Shown in pieces: positions 23,393 to 33,345 of a DNA stretch of 45,886 nucleotides (within the stretch, counting starts at the first letter, position 1; each line of letters opens with the position of its first letter). Source of the DNA: an uncultured Prevotellaceae bacterium (GTDB lineage: Bacteria; Bacteroidota; Bacteroidia; Bacteroidales; Bacteroidaceae); assembly GCA_900318815.1 (NCBI GenBank), contig ONMA01000029.1, positions 1 through 45,886 on the forward strand, in the 5' to 3' direction. A program made the translations under genes and the position numbers. Below the pieces are notes generated by a model, which was not told where the DNA came from, did no database searches, and saw nothing but the letters and a program-made list of their open reading frames with translations.

Positions 23393-24982
23393 ATGAAAAA
23401 GAATTGGTTAATCATGTTGGCTATTGCTATGATGGGTTCTTTCGTCGTAGCATGCTCAAGCGATGATAATACGGACGAGGTGGTTACCCCGCCCACAAAT
23501 AATACACAGACAACTCAGGGCAAGCAGGTCGTGCTGACGGGTTCGCTCGGTGCCAGGTCAAGTGCTGTAGACGAAAGTCGTGGCACACGTGCTGTTGATT
23601 CACAAGGTAAGGTGACATGGGCCGATGGCGACAAGTTCTCGGTTGGCTATAAGAAGACTAATGGTACCTACGCTAAGGCTGAGGGCGTGGTAACTCTCAT
23701 TATGGACGCAGATGGTGCCAAGCACGAGGCAAGATTCTCCTGCACGCTCTCTGATCCGAATTTCGAAGAGGATCTTAGGTTTATCTATCCTTATTCGGTT
23801 GCTACTGCCGACGGTCGTGGCTATGAGACTTCGGGTCTGCTGAACAATCAGAAGGGTACTATCGCTGACATCAGTGCTAATTGGGATATAGCCATGGCGG
23901 ATGTCAAGGCTCATCTGGTGGGCGACGAGCTGAGAGCAGAGACAGAGGAGACCATCCACTTAGAGAACCAGCTTTGCATCTGTGAGATGAGTCTCAAACT
24001 GAATGGCTCCAATGCAGAAGGTACAAAACTTACTATTACTGATGGAACTCACAATTACACAGTTGTTCCTAATTCTAGTACAGATAAGTTTTTTGTGGCT
24101 TTGATTCCTGTTGAGAACAAGAATTTCGAGTTTGTGGTAAATACAGATATGACAGACTTGAAGTACGAGAGCTTTAACAATAAGACTTTAGCGGATGTTG
24201 ATGTCTCTAATCCTGAATATTTAGGTAAATTTGTTGATGCAGATGGAAAACTTTACACACGTAAAGGTGATGCAGAACCTATTGTTTTTAACAGAAAGGC
24301 TACTGGTGCCACATTGGTTAAGAATAAATATTACAAATTTGATTTATCTGTGCATAGTGATGGGATAGTGTCTCCTATTGGTGTAATTGCTTGGTTAGGA
24401 ACTGATACCGATTTGACTTGTGGCCAAGGTCATGGACTGGTAATGCACTTGCATGATGCTTCAACAGAAATGCCATGGGCAATGACCGGTTTTGGATATT
24501 TGGACTTTGAGGATTTCTATACTGAAGGAAATGTTGAGAGTATTAGCGATTGTCAGAGCAAATATAAGAATGGTGCTGCATATACTGAATCGATTTTATC
24601 TGCACATTCGAATCACATGCACTTGGCATTCTCTGTTGCCAAAGCCTATGTGGATGCAGCTATTCCAGGTTCAAAAACTTGGTTTGTTCCGAGTGCTGCA
24701 CAGTGGCTTGCTGTATTAGGTGCGAATGGTATTGGAGGATTTGCTGGAACTTGGAGTTGGAATGATTATTCTGCCGCAAGCACAAGTGTTTTTACCAACA
24801 TTATGGATGTATGCACAAGTAAGTATCCAATATCTTATGATAGATATTATTGTACGAGTACTCAGGCTGACAATAAAAATGCAGTATATGTAACTTTCTC
24901 TTCTGCGGAAGGTGTAAAGGTATTTACACAAGAAAAATATAAGAGTGCAAGTAATAGTGTCCGTCCTTTCTTCGCATTCTAA
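23393..24982 (+). CDS. Fimbrillin-like surface lipoprotein with distinct C-terminal domain
   Basis: 529 residues from the ATG at 23393, where the signal peptide begins (MKKNWLIMLAIAMMGSFVVAC; lipobox Cys21). A Thr/Asp-rich linker follows, then a fimbrillin-type beta sandwich (TWADGDKFSVGYKK; RFIYPYSVATADGRGYETSG; NKYYKFDLSVHSDG). The last 190 residues differ: WFVPSAAQWLAVLGANG and the ending YYCTSTQADNKNAVYVTF, NSVRPFFAF resemble DUF1566 or Fibrobacter-type major-paralogous domains. From about 24000 on the DNA is more A+T-rich than the 5' part, which suggests a mosaic gene. Likely surface-exposed adhesin or minor fimbrial component. Confidence 0.75.
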   Translation: MKKNWLIMLAIAMMGSFVVACSSDDNTDEVVTPPTNNTQTTQGKQVVLTGSLGARSSAVDESRGTRAVDSQGKVTWADGDKFSVGYKKTNGTYAKAEGVVTLIMDADGAKHEARFSCTLSDPNFEEDLRFIYPYSVATADGRGYETSGLLNNQKGTIADISANWDIAMADVKAHLVGDELRAETEETIHLENQLCICEMSLKLNGSNAEGTKLTITDGTHNYTVVPNSSTDKFFVALIPVENKNFEFVVNTDMTDLKYESFNNKTLADVDVSNPEYLGKFVDADGKLYTRKGDAEPIVFNRKATGATLVKNKYYKFDLSVHSDGIVSPIGVIAWLGTDTDLTCGQGHGLVMHLHDASTEMPWAMTGFGYLDFEDFYTEGNVESISDCQSKYKNGAAYTESILSAHSNHMHLAFSVAKAYVDAAIPGSKTWFVPSAAQWLAVLGANGIGGFAGTWSWNDYSAASTSVFTNIMDVCTSKYPISYDRYYCTSTQADNKNAVYVTFSSAEGVKVFTQEKYKSASNSVRPFFAF

Positions 24983-25014
24983 CTATCTTGTAAGAGGTTA
25001 ATTTGAAATAGAAG

Positions 25015-25044
25015 AATCCCCGCCTTGTCAAGGCGGGGATTTTT
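25015..25044 (+). terminator. Terminator after the fimbrillin-like gene
   Basis: AATCCCCGCCTT, loop GTC, AAGGCGGGGATT, then T-rich sequence. Confidence 0.88.
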
Positions 25045-25155
25045 AGTTGATGATAGCTATTACTGCCATTGATATTGAAAGATGATGGCTGATTCTGTTT
25101 TTGTTGCTTTTGTTTTTGGTGTTGTTACATCTGCTATATATCGTATTGCCAGTAC

Positions 25156-25186
25156 TTTGTGCTTCATCTGAAAATATGTATATTTG
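25156..25186 (+). promoter_or_regulatory. Promoter TTTG-N19-TAtaTTTG of the GH43 operon
   Basis: TTTG at 25156-25159, a 19-base spacer, TATATTTG at 25179-25186; the leader to the ATG is about 30 bases. Confidence 0.75.
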
Positions 25187-25218
25187 CAATAGTTTTTCCT
25201 ATTAACTAAAGTAACTGT

Positions 25219-27177
25219 ATGAACAGGATTTATGCTCTTTTATTGTCGGCCGTGCCGCTTCTTGGCGTGGCTCAGAATCCGATTATCCATGATCAGTTCT
25301 GTGCCGACCCGACAGCACGGCTTTTTGGCGACAGGGTGTATCTCTACCCGTCGCACGACATTCCTGCCCCCGAGGGGCAACGTCAGGATTGGTTCTGCAT
25401 GGCCGATTATCACGTCTTCTCGTCGGCCAATCTTGTCGACTGGCAGGACCATGGTGTAATCATTACGCAGAACGAGGTGCCCTGGGTGAAGCCCGATAGC
25501 TATTCCATGTGGGCCCCTGAGTGTGTCTGCAAGGACGGGAAGTACTATTTCTACTTCCCCTCTGCACCGAAAGAGGGTCGGGGCTTTGCTATTGGCGTGG
25601 CCACGGCTTCGCGGCCCGAGGGACCGTTTGTATGCGAGCCTACGGCCATAGCTGGCGTGGGCGGCATTGATCCTACGGTACTTATTGACGACGATGGCCA
25701 GTCCTATCTCTATTGGTCGGGCATGGGCATCCGTGGCGCACGACTGAAGGGCAACATGAAGGAACTGGATGGAGAGGCTAAGGTAATGGAGGGACTTCCC
25801 GAGGGATTCAAGGAAGGCCCCCATGTGTTCAAGCGCAATGGATGGTATTACCTCACCTTCCCGTGGGTGCGCCATGAGGGTGGCACGGAGACATTGGCCT
25901 ATGCCATGTCGAAGAATCCGCTGGGACCTTGGGACTTCAAGGGAATTTTCATGGCCGAACACGCCAATAAGTGCTGGACTAACCATCACAGTTTTCTGGA
26001 GTTCAAGGGACAGTGGTATCTGTTCTATCATCATAACGATTACTCGCCTTCGATGGACAAGCGCCGTTCCGCACGCATAGAGAAAGTGCTTTTCAATCCC
26101 GACGGAACAATCCGGGAGGTTAAGCCAACGTTACGAGGCGTAGGCATCTGTCAGGCCACTAAACGATTGGATGTCGACCGCTATAGCGCTGCGAGCGAAG
26201 GGGTCGAAGCGGTGCTTCTCGATACTCTCGATACTTTCCGTGGCTGGGAGGTCAGCCTGCCTAAGCGCGGAAGCTGGCTGCGCTATGCCGACGTGGACTT
26301 CAGTCAGTTGGAGCAGAATGCCTATATCGTGGCCAATGTGAAGGCTGCTGCCAACACCGAGCTGACTATCCGTGAAAGGGATGCCAAGGGAAAGGTAATC
26401 GCCCGTCTGAAGGTCATTGTGAAGCCCGATGCTGCAAATGCCGGCCCACGTCCACGAGACTATTCTAATCAGTGGTTCTGCGTCACGGCTCCCGTCAGTT
26501 ATATTCCCAAGGGAATAGTCGACCTGGCCATCACCGTGGAAGGCGACGGAGCCTGCATCGACTGGATTCAGTTCAAGAACCGCCAGCATTACTTTACGCC
26601 CGCGACAGGCCAGCAGGCGAAGCCCGACGCCGACGGCTTTATTCGCCGTTGGACGGTCCTGGAACCTATCGAGCAGTCCATCCGCTCGAATACGGTATTT
26701 ACAGATACCTATCTTCGCCAAGCCTTTACAAAGTCGTACTTCAAGGAGCAGATGACCATGCTGCCCAGAGACGGCCAGAAGGTGAAGGCTGGCAAGCAGA
26801 GCCTTACCTGGCATGCACTTGACAGTGAACTCTTCAACGTGAAGCTGTTCCGTTTTGCCGATTTGCTGGGCAAGCAGGTCTATGGGGTGCTGTTCTGGGC
26901 TGTGACTGTCATCGACTGTCCTGAAGACATACAGGATGTCCGGTTGGCGGCTGGTTCTAACGGAGCGTCGATGTGGTGGCTGAATGGCGAGGAAGCCTTG
27001 CTGCTTTCGGGCGACCGCCGCATGGTGAAGGACGATGGCATGTCGCCACGGCTCACGCTGAAAAAAGGGCTTAACGTGCTGCGTTGTGCCGTCATCAACG
27101 GACCTGGCATGAGCGATATGTGCGCACGCTTTGTCGATGAGAATGGAAAACCTATTACTAACTTTGAAATCAGATAG
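25219..27177 (+). CDS. GH43 glycoside hydrolase with CBM6-like and extra C-terminal domain
   Basis: 652 residues, signal peptide 1-18 (ends GVAQ). The five-bladed GH43 domain covers about 20-310: general base Asp30 in CADPT, the pKa-setting Asp151 in GIDPT, and general acid Glu199 in KEGPHVF. About 340-455 look like a CBM6-type beta sandwich (WLRYADVDFSQL; DWIQF). About 460-652 are a further domain (RRWTVLEPIEQS; WWLNGEEALLL; CAVINGPGMSDMCARF) that I have seen in xylan-linked Prevotella enzymes. Probable alpha-L-arabinofuranosidase or beta-xylosidase acting on arabinoxylan or arabinan in the periplasm. The second GH43 follows after 5 bases. Confidence 0.88.
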   Translation: MNRIYALLLSAVPLLGVAQNPIIHDQFCADPTARLFGDRVYLYPSHDIPAPEGQRQDWFCMADYHVFSSANLVDWQDHGVIITQNEVPWVKPDSYSMWAPECVCKDGKYYFYFPSAPKEGRGFAIGVATASRPEGPFVCEPTAIAGVGGIDPTVLIDDDGQSYLYWSGMGIRGARLKGNMKELDGEAKVMEGLPEGFKEGPHVFKRNGWYYLTFPWVRHEGGTETLAYAMSKNPLGPWDFKGIFMAEHANKCWTNHHSFLEFKGQWYLFYHHNDYSPSMDKRRSARIEKVLFNPDGTIREVKPTLRGVGICQATKRLDVDRYSAASEGVEAVLLDTLDTFRGWEVSLPKRGSWLRYADVDFSQLEQNAYIVANVKAAANTELTIRERDAKGKVIARLKVIVKPDAANAGPRPRDYSNQWFCVTAPVSYIPKGIVDLAITVEGDGACIDWIQFKNRQHYFTPATGQQAKPDADGFIRRWTVLEPIEQSIRSNTVFTDTYLRQAFTKSYFKEQMTMLPRDGQKVKAGKQSLTWHALDSELFNVKLFRFADLLGKQVYGVLFWAVTVIDCPEDIQDVRLAAGSNGASMWWLNGEEALLLSGDRRMVKDDGMSPRLTLKKGLNVLRCAVINGPGMSDMCARFVDENGKPITNFEIR

Positions 27178-27182
27178 AGAAA

Positions 27183-28628
27183 ATGAAACATCTTTTGTGT
27201 ATGATTGGCTTGCTGGCAATGGGAACGATGACGCAAGCGCAGGTTGGACAACCATATATTCACGACCCATCGACCATCGCTGAATGCGATGGGAAATACT
27301 ATACCTTCGGCACGGGGGGCGGCGGACTGATCTCGGAAGACGGCTGGACATGGCACGGCGGCGCAGAACGGCCCGGCGGAGGTGCTGCTCCCGACGTCTT
27401 GAAGATAGGCGGCCGTTACCTTGTCATCTATGGTGCCACTGGCGGTGGACTGGGAGGCGGACATAACGGACGCATCCTTACCATGTGGAACAAGACGCTC
27501 GACCCCAAGTCGCCCGACTTTAAGTATACCACTGCCCAGGAAGTAGCGGCCAGCGACGGGCTGGAAGACTGCGATGCCATTGATCCGAGCCTCTTGCTCG
27601 ACCCTACGACCAGAAGGCTGTGGGTCTCATACGGTACTTATTTCGGCACTATCCGCCTGATAGAGCTTGACCCCAAGACGGGAAAGCGCGTTGAGGGCAA
27701 CGAGGCTATGGACATAGCCATTGACTGCGAGGCTACAGACTTGATTTATCGTGATGGCTGGTATTATCTTTTAGGCACGCATGGCACTTGCTGCGACGGT
27801 GTTAATTCTACCTATAATATTGTGGTGGGCCGCTCGCGCTCCGTGAAAGGGCCTTATCTGGACAATGTGGGACGTGATATGTTCCATGGCGGCGGACGTA
27901 TGGTGATTGCGGCAGGCGACCGAGTCTGCGGCCCAGGCCACTTCGGACGCACCGTGATTGACGAGGGCATAGAGGTGATGTCGTGCCATTTTGAGGCCGA
28001 TTTTGAGCGTAGTGGCCGAAGCGTGCTGGGCATTCGCCCCCTTTTATGGAAGAATGACTGGCCGGTGGCCGGTAATCGCTTCAAGGGCGGTTCCTTTGAA
28101 ATAGAGTCGGAACGCCGTGGCTACTCACTGGAACTGGCCGTCGACTTTGTGCGCATGCGTCAGGAGCGACAGGCTTTCTGGCGTATCGACCCCAACGAAC
28201 CCATCAAGCCAATTGCCAATCAGCCCCTCGATTCTGTTGTGGGTACATGGCCCAAAGGCGATATTGGCGTGCGCTGTGGCGACTATATGTTCCGTCCTCA
28301 TCAGCGGTGGACGATAACGCCCGTAGCTGAGGCTGGTGGATACCTGGGCGGTCCTTACTTCAAAATCGTCATAGAAGGCACGGAACGCGCCCTTGCGGCC
28401 ACGGCTGATAAGGAACTGGTGACTGTCCCTTCGTTTACTGGCAGCGACGAACAGCTCTGGCGTATTGAACAAGCGACTGACGGAACCTTCCGCATCATGC
28501 CTAAAGCCATTCCCGGACAGCAGGGGCTGAACAAAGAATACGTACTCTACTCGGCTGGTGACAGCACGCCGACCTTGGCCCGCTGGGATTTTACGTCAGA
28601 CAATTCAAAGTGGAACCTTAGGCCATAA
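27183..28628 (+). CDS. GH43 glycoside hydrolase, arabinan endo-1,5-alpha-arabinosidase-like
   Basis: 481 residues, signal peptide 1-20 (TQAQ). Catalytic triad of family 43: base Asp28 in IHDPST, Asp134 in AIDPSLL, acid Glu183 in CEATDLIYRDGWYYLLGT. GPGHFGRTVI matches the GPGH block of arabinanases. The C-terminal 150 residues form an added beta domain with a ricin-like ending (SGSDEQLWRIEQ-type; SKWNLRP). It likely cleaves arabinan or arabinose side chains in the periplasm. Operon with the preceding GH43 (5-base gap). Substrate assignment is inference. Confidence 0.85.
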   Translation: MKHLLCMIGLLAMGTMTQAQVGQPYIHDPSTIAECDGKYYTFGTGGGGLISEDGWTWHGGAERPGGGAAPDVLKIGGRYLVIYGATGGGLGGGHNGRILTMWNKTLDPKSPDFKYTTAQEVAASDGLEDCDAIDPSLLLDPTTRRLWVSYGTYFGTIRLIELDPKTGKRVEGNEAMDIAIDCEATDLIYRDGWYYLLGTHGTCCDGVNSTYNIVVGRSRSVKGPYLDNVGRDMFHGGGRMVIAAGDRVCGPGHFGRTVIDEGIEVMSCHFEADFERSGRSVLGIRPLLWKNDWPVAGNRFKGGSFEIESERRGYSLELAVDFVRMRQERQAFWRIDPNEPIKPIANQPLDSVVGTWPKGDIGVRCGDYMFRPHQRWTITPVAEAGGYLGGPYFKIVIEGTERALAATADKELVTVPSFTGSDEQLWRIEQATDGTFRIMPKAIPGQQGLNKEYVLYSAGDSTPTLARWDFTSDNSKWNLRP

Positions 28629-28651
28629 GCCACAGAAATAGCAAGAAACAA

Positions 28652-28693
28652 AAAAAGGGGTGCATCACAACGTGTGATGCACCCCCGGTTTTT
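28652..28693. terminator. Bidirectional terminator between the GH43 operon and the lipoprotein
   Basis: GGGGTGCATCAC (28657-28668), loop AACGT, GTGATGCACCCC (28674-28685). A-run on the left and T-run on the right serve both convergent operons. Confidence 0.9.
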
Positions 28694-28719
28694 AGTTCAA
28701 TTAAAATTCGAATGATGGA

Positions 28720-30159
28720 TTAGTTGCTACCACCTACGTGGGTTTCCTCAGTCTCGGGATAAACCTCGTATGGATAGACGAAAGCCTCACCATACTCTGT
28801 AGCCCTGAACGAAGCACTTGCATTGACGATGCTGTATCTTGTAACAGTTACCTCCTGGAAACCAGCGAGGTAGAGTGTACCATTCTCATGCATCTTATAA
28901 GGAGTAGTAAACTCGTAGGTCTTGTTAATAATCTGAGCCTCTCTCACGGCGCGAGTGCCATACTTGCGGAGCACAATCTTACGCAGGAAGTCGGTCAGAT
29001 AACCACTCACCTCATTAGTCAGCACAACACCACCCTTGACGGTGTAGGGGATAGCTGCAACAGGAGCAGTCTGATAGTTCACTTGAGCACTGATGGGCTC
29101 ATACGTGGTTTCGGAACTCGTGGTCTCGCTGATCTGCACGCCAATAGCGAAGCTCTGGGTCTGCAGGATGTTCAGCTTGATAACGATAGCCTTGTCTTTG
29201 CTCATGTCGATGCTGGCGATACCGTTGCCGGTGGTCAGCTCCGACCAAGCGTCACCAGTAATGGTGCGATAGAGCTTGATGGCATTCTTCGTTGCATTGT
29301 CAGGCACAGAAATTGTTACGTCGTAGGTGATGCCAGCGGGGAACTGAACCTTCACAGCACCGGCATTGACACCGACACCAGCCAGCAGCTCATAGCCGCC
29401 AGGAAGTGAAGTCTCGGCACGGGTAACGCGCGAAGAAGCAATACGGTTGGCACGGGCAACAGCCTTGGCATCTTCCAGTGAAGTAACGTTGGTCAGGGTC
29501 ACGGTGTAGTTGGTAATGTTCTGCTCACCGCCCGTCTGGTCGATAATCTGCTGGTTAATGTCATTGTAGTCGTCACCAGTGATAGCAGGTGTCTCGCCCA
29601 CGACGGTCACGTTACCGGCTGCGTTGCCACTGCCGTCGGTGGTGTTGACCTCCTTACCAGTACCATCGTCCTGCTTGGTGGTCTCAATGACAATCTCATC
29701 GCTCTGGCTGCTCGAACCGCCCAAGCTCTGGGCATTCGACTCCACGTTAATGTTCAGGTAGAACACCTGCTCAACGTTCATACCAGTTCTTACCATCTTA
29801 CCCTCGACCTGCTTGCTCTGAATCTGCAGGTTGATGGTCTCTTCAGCACTCTTGTAACCTGCTTTGGTCACTACGAACTGCCAGTTACCGTCGTTAAGAC
29901 CTGTAACCGAGAAAGTGTTACCTGTAACAGTAACTTTACGTGCGGAAGCGGAACCATTTCTGTAAGCGAGCACAGATGCACCGGTAAGAGTATTACCGTT
30001 GCCATCAAGGATTACACCACTTACAGTGTGGGTGGGAGTAGGTGTGCTGATAACTTCAGCAGGTTCACTGCTTCCATTGTCTCTGTGGCAAGAGCTGAAA
30101 CTTACTGCCACGCCGAATCCAAAGGCGAGGATTGCGGCATTTCTTAAATACTTCTTCAT
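28720..30159 (-). CDS. Lipoprotein with carboxypeptidase-regulatory-like domain
   Basis: 479 residues. The lipobox ends at Cys24 (SFSSC). About 45-125 form a CarboxypepD_reg-like beta sandwich (HTVSGVILDGNGNTLTGASVLAY; NWQFVVTKAGYKSAEETINL). A Ser/Thr/Gly-rich stretch follows, then a large unassigned region that includes the 185-residue middle part TSLEDAKAVARANRIASSR and a ZU5-like segment (GVNAGAVKVQFPAGITYDVTISVP). It starts 24 bases after the OmpA gene in the same operon and ends at a terminator. Probably an outer-membrane-associated surface or periplasmic lipoprotein; function unknown. Confidence 0.75.
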   Translation of the reverse strand: MKKYLRNAAILAFGFGVAVSFSSCHRDNGSSEPAEVISTPTPTHTVSGVILDGNGNTLTGASVLAYRNGSASARKVTVTGNTFSVTGLNDGNWQFVVTKAGYKSAEETINLQIQSKQVEGKMVRTGMNVEQVFYLNINVESNAQSLGGSSSQSDEIVIETTKQDDGTGKEVNTTDGSGNAAGNVTVVGETPAITGDDYNDINQQIIDQTGGEQNITNYTVTLTNVTSLEDAKAVARANRIASSRVTRAETSLPGGYELLAGVGVNAGAVKVQFPAGITYDVTISVPDNATKNAIKLYRTITGDAWSELTTGNGIASIDMSKDKAIVIKLNILQTQSFAIGVQISETTSSETTYEPISAQVNYQTAPVAAIPYTVKGGVVLTNEVSGYLTDFLRKIVLRKYGTRAVREAQIINKTYEFTTPYKMHENGTLYLAGFQEVTVTRYSIVNASASFRATEYGEAFVYPYEVYPETEETHVGGSN

Positions 30160-30183
30160 GTTTTGCTTTGTTAATAATTTTAA

Positions 30184-31344
30184 TTACTTAATCTCTACAG
30201 TAGCACGACGGTTGTACGAGAAGGGATTGAGCGTGTTGACGCCACCAGCGGCAACAGTCTGAATATTGCTCTCCTTCACACCCATCTTCACGAGTTCGGC
30301 CTTCACAGTATCAGCACGCTTCTGGCTGAGCTTCTGGTTGAAGTTTGCACTGCCCGTCTTGCTGTCGGCATAGCCAGTAACAACAATCTTGGCATCCTTG
30401 TCCTTAGCCACGTTGGCCAGTTCCTGCACATTCTGCAAATCCTTGCGCGAAGCAATCTTTGACTTGCCGAGGTTGAAGAACACAGACACGGGGGCTGCGG
30501 TGACTTCCTTCACGGTGATGGTCTTTGCCTCGGGGCACTTGTGGTCGGCAATCATCTTCTTCAGGCGAGCGTTCTCTGCCTCTTCGTCGGCCAGCTGGGC
30601 GTTGAGGGCATCAATCTGGCTCTGCGAGAGGGCCTTGAGAGCGTCCACATCGGGAGTCTTGTTCCAGGTAGCCTTGCCCAGGTTGTAGGTCAGACCCACT
30701 TCAGCGGTGAAATAGCGATCAGCGTTGCCAATGGTGGTAGCATAGTCGTTGTGCGTCGTACTGGCAGCGTTGCTGATATCATCGTCAGAGATGTTGAAGC
30801 TGAGGTCGAGGTTCACGGCGAGGTGCTTGGACAGCTTCCAGGTGTTCAGCAGACCAGCGCTGTAGACGTGTGCATACTCGTTCTCAGTGCAGTTGCGCAT
30901 CAGGCCAGTGCCAGCATAAGGAATAATGTTCCACACGCGTGATTCCTTGTATCCGCAGAAGAGGTTGCTCAAGTTGAAGAGCACCTGCTCCTGTGCATTC
31001 CAGTACTTGAAGGCATTGGTGCTTGCGTCCTCAGAGATGACGTTGCGGCCCCAGATACCATTTACCTTTGTACGCAGACCGATGCCAGGAGTAAACCATT
31101 TGCCAATGGCCACCGATGCACCGAGATTGCGACGGAAGTCCTTGAACGGGCTCTTGGAGTAGCCTTTGCCATCCTCTTCGTTAGAATAGAAAGCACCGTA
31201 TGCCACGTCGGCAGAAATGAACCAATTGCTCCAGAACGAATTAGTAGCAACGCTATACTTCAGTTCGGGAGTTTCACTTGTCTGTGCCATCCCAGCTACA
31301 GAAACGCCAGCTAAAGCCAGCATCATAAATAACTTTTTCATCAT
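30184..31344 (-). CDS. OmpA-family outer-membrane protein
   Basis: 386 residues. Signal peptide 1-20 (ends GMAQ). An eight-strand-type barrel covers about 25-230 (FISADVAYGAFYS; LGASVAIGKWFTPGIGLRTK; YFTAEVGLTYNLG). A coiled linker follows (QIDALNAQLADEEAENARLKKMI). The C-terminal OmpA domain covers about 275-386: VFFNLGKSKIASRKDLQNVQELA, VTGYADSKTGSANFNQKLSQKRADTV, NRRATVEIK, with the Asp and Arg that grip meso-diaminopimelate of peptidoglycan. It tethers the outer membrane to the wall. Strong consensus promoter upstream. Confidence 0.93.
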   Translation of the reverse strand: MMKKLFMMLALAGVSVAGMAQTSETPELKYSVATNSFWSNWFISADVAYGAFYSNEEDGKGYSKSPFKDFRRNLGASVAIGKWFTPGIGLRTKVNGIWGRNVISEDASTNAFKYWNAQEQVLFNLSNLFCGYKESRVWNIIPYAGTGLMRNCTENEYAHVYSAGLLNTWKLSKHLAVNLDLSFNISDDDISNAASTTHNDYATTIGNADRYFTAEVGLTYNLGKATWNKTPDVDALKALSQSQIDALNAQLADEEAENARLKKMIADHKCPEAKTITVKEVTAAPVSVFFNLGKSKIASRKDLQNVQELANVAKDKDAKIVVTGYADSKTGSANFNQKLSQKRADTVKAELVKMGVKESNIQTVAAGGVNTLNPFSYNRRATVEIK

Positions 31345-31386
31345 ACAAAAAATTTATAAAACAATCAATTATTTCGAAATATGCTG

Positions 31387-31417
31387 CAAAAGTAGATAAA
31401 TTTCTCTAAACTCGCAA
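31387..31417 (-). promoter_or_regulatory. Promoter TTG-N20-TActTTTG of the ompA operon
   Basis: Minus strand: TTG at 31417-31415, a 20-base spacer, TACTTTTG at 31394-31387. Confidence 0.75.
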
Positions 31418-31506
31418 CATTTTTGCCTATCAAATTCATTTTTTTTATTAAAAACTTTTAAAATGGCCTTTTTTATCCGCGAAATACACCCAGATTTGAC
31501 ACAAAA

Positions 31507-33345
31507 CTATCCTAAAAGACGCTCTATGTCGTTTTGGGGCATAATACATAGAATGGATTTCCCGTCGGGTGTGTAGTTGACGTTGGAGCAGGCAAACAGT
31601 TCGTTAATCATCTTTTCCATCTCGTCGTTGTTGAGTACCTGACCTTTGGGGGTAGCCGCGTTGCGGGCCAGGCTCAGCGCCAGGGTGGAGCGTATTTGGT
31701 CTGTTTCTTCTATGCCGGCAACAGCATCATTTACCAAGTCCTGTAGCAGCGTCACGGGGGGGAGTCCTTCAAGCTCGGCAGGCATGCCAGAGATGGCATA
31801 GCTACCGCCGCCGAGGTCGCTCAGTTCGAAGCCAATGTTCTGTAGCTCGGGTATTATCTTCTGTATGGCAACGTTCTCCGCAGGCGAGAACTGTGTGATT
31901 TCGGGGAAGAGCAGCCGTTGGGTGCGGGCGGCATGCTGGTTCAGCTGGTTCAGGTAGCGTTCATAGCGTATGCGGATGTCGGCTCTGTGCTGGTCAATAA
32001 TCATGAGTCCCGATTTGACAGCCGACATGATGTACTGCCCTTTATATTGATAATGTAGGGGCGACCTCTCGGCAATCAGCTCGGTGGGGGCATCCTGTAT
32101 TGGTTCGTCAGGGGCGAACAGGTCGGCGGGCATTTCCTCGCTTGGTGTCCTGTTCAGTGCGTTGTCATAGAGTTGCTGCCAGTTGGTGTCGACGCTGTTC
32201 CTCGCAGGCTTGTCTTCCCCGTTGCCTCCGTTTCCTTTAAAAGGATTATACGAGGGGTTGTAGCTTACTTTGGGCATGGCAATAGAGCCGTTCTGAGGGT
32301 CGAAGACGGGTATATCGGGCCGTCCTTCCGTGTCGAAGTCAATAGTTGGCACGTCACAGAATCTTCCTATGGCATCTTTCACCGCAGCAGAAAGAATCTG
32401 CCAGATGCTCTGTTCGTTCTCAAACTTGATTTCGGTCTTTGTCGGGTGGATGTTCACGTCAATGTCAGTGGGCGCGACCTCAAAGTAGATGAAATAGGGC
32501 ACTTGCATGCCTTGCGGCACCAGTCGCTCGTAGGCGTTGGCCACTGCCTTGTGGAAATAGGCATGTTTCATATAGCGTCCATTCACAAAGAAGAAGGTCT
32601 GTGCCCCCTTCTTGCGGGCCGACTCTGGCTTGCCCACGAAGCCGTGGATGCGGCAGAGCACTGTGTCGACCTCTACGGGCAGCAGGTCCTGACTGATTTT
32701 CTTCCCGAAGACGTCGCAGATGCGTTGGCGCAGGGAACCTGGGCGCAGGTTCTTCAGTTCCAGTCCGTTGCTGTGAAGTTCAAAGGCTGTGTCGGGATAC
32801 ACGAGTGCGATGCGCTCGAAAGCAGTAAGGATGTTGGTCAGTTCCGTGGCGTTCGACTTCAGGAACTTGCGGCGTGCGGGGACGTTGAAAAAGAGGTTCT
32901 CTACCTTGAAGTTACTGCCTACGGGGCAGGAAGCAGGTTCCTGGCTCATCACCTTGGAGCCGTGAATCAGCAGGCGTGTGCCCAGCTCCTCGCCCTGCAT
33001 GCGTGTTGTCAGTTCCACCTGTGCCACAGCGGCTATCGAGGGCAGTGCCTCACCGCGGAATCCCATGGTCTGTAGCGAGAACAGGTCGTCGGCCTTGCGT
33101 ATCTTCGACGTGGCATGGCGCTCAAAGGCCAGACGGGCATCTGTCTCCGACATGCCTGCGCCGTCGTCGATGACTTGCAGCATGGTGCGTCCGGCATCGG
33201 TCACGATGATGCGGATGGTGTGTGCGCCGGCATCGATGGAGTTCTCTACCAGTTCCTTGACGACCGAGGCCGGACGCTGGATGACCTCACCCGCTGCAAT
33301 CTGGTTGGCCACGCTGTCGGGCAGAAGTTGTATAATATCACTCAT
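31507..33345 (-). CDS. mutL: DNA mismatch repair protein MutL
   Basis: 612 residues from the ATG at 33345, which forms an ATGA with the stop of the preceding gene and so fixes the start. GHKL ATPase motifs: [35 protein letters not shown]. Transducer region PTKTEIKF. The C-terminal dimerisation domain contains [14 protein letters not shown] at the place of the endonuclease motif DQHA-x2-E-x4-E; the altered residues leave its nuclease activity open. MutL couples MutS mismatch recognition to strand removal. Last gene of a six-gene minus-strand operon. No clear terminator hairpin follows. Confidence 0.95.
   Translation of the reverse strand: MSDIIQLLPDSVANQIAAGEVIQRPASVVKELVENSIDAGAHTIRIIVTDAGRTMLQVIDDGAGMSETDARLAFERHATSKIRKADDLFSLQTMGFRGEALPSIAAVAQVELTTRMQGEELGTRLLIHGSKVMSQEPASCPVGSNFKVENLFFNVPARRKFLKSNATELTNILTAFERIALVYPDTAFELHSNGLELKNLRPGSLRQRICDVFGKKISQDLLPVEVDTVLCRIHGFVGKPESARKKGAQTFFFVNGRYMKHAYFHKAVANAYERLVPQGMQVPYFIYFEVAPTDIDVNIHPTKTEIKFENEQSIWQILSAAVKDAIGRFCDVPTIDFDTEGRPDIPVFDPQNGSIAMPKVSYNPSYNPFKGNGGNGEDKPARNSVDTNWQQLYDNALNRTPSEEMPADLFAPDEPIQDAPTELIAERSPLHYQYKGQYIMSAVKSGLMIIDQHRADIRIRYERYLNQLNQHAARTQRLLFPEITQFSPAENVAIQKIIPELQNIGFELSDLGGGSYAISGMPAELEGLPPVTLLQDLVNDAVAGIEETDQIRSTLALSLARNAATPKGQVLNNDEMEKMINELFACSNVNYTPDGKSILCIMPQNDIERLLG

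Noticed and set aside
26131-27351. 406-codon minus-strand frame opposite the first GH43
   Set aside because: Antisense to an intact GH43 with catalytic residues; no protein-like motifs.
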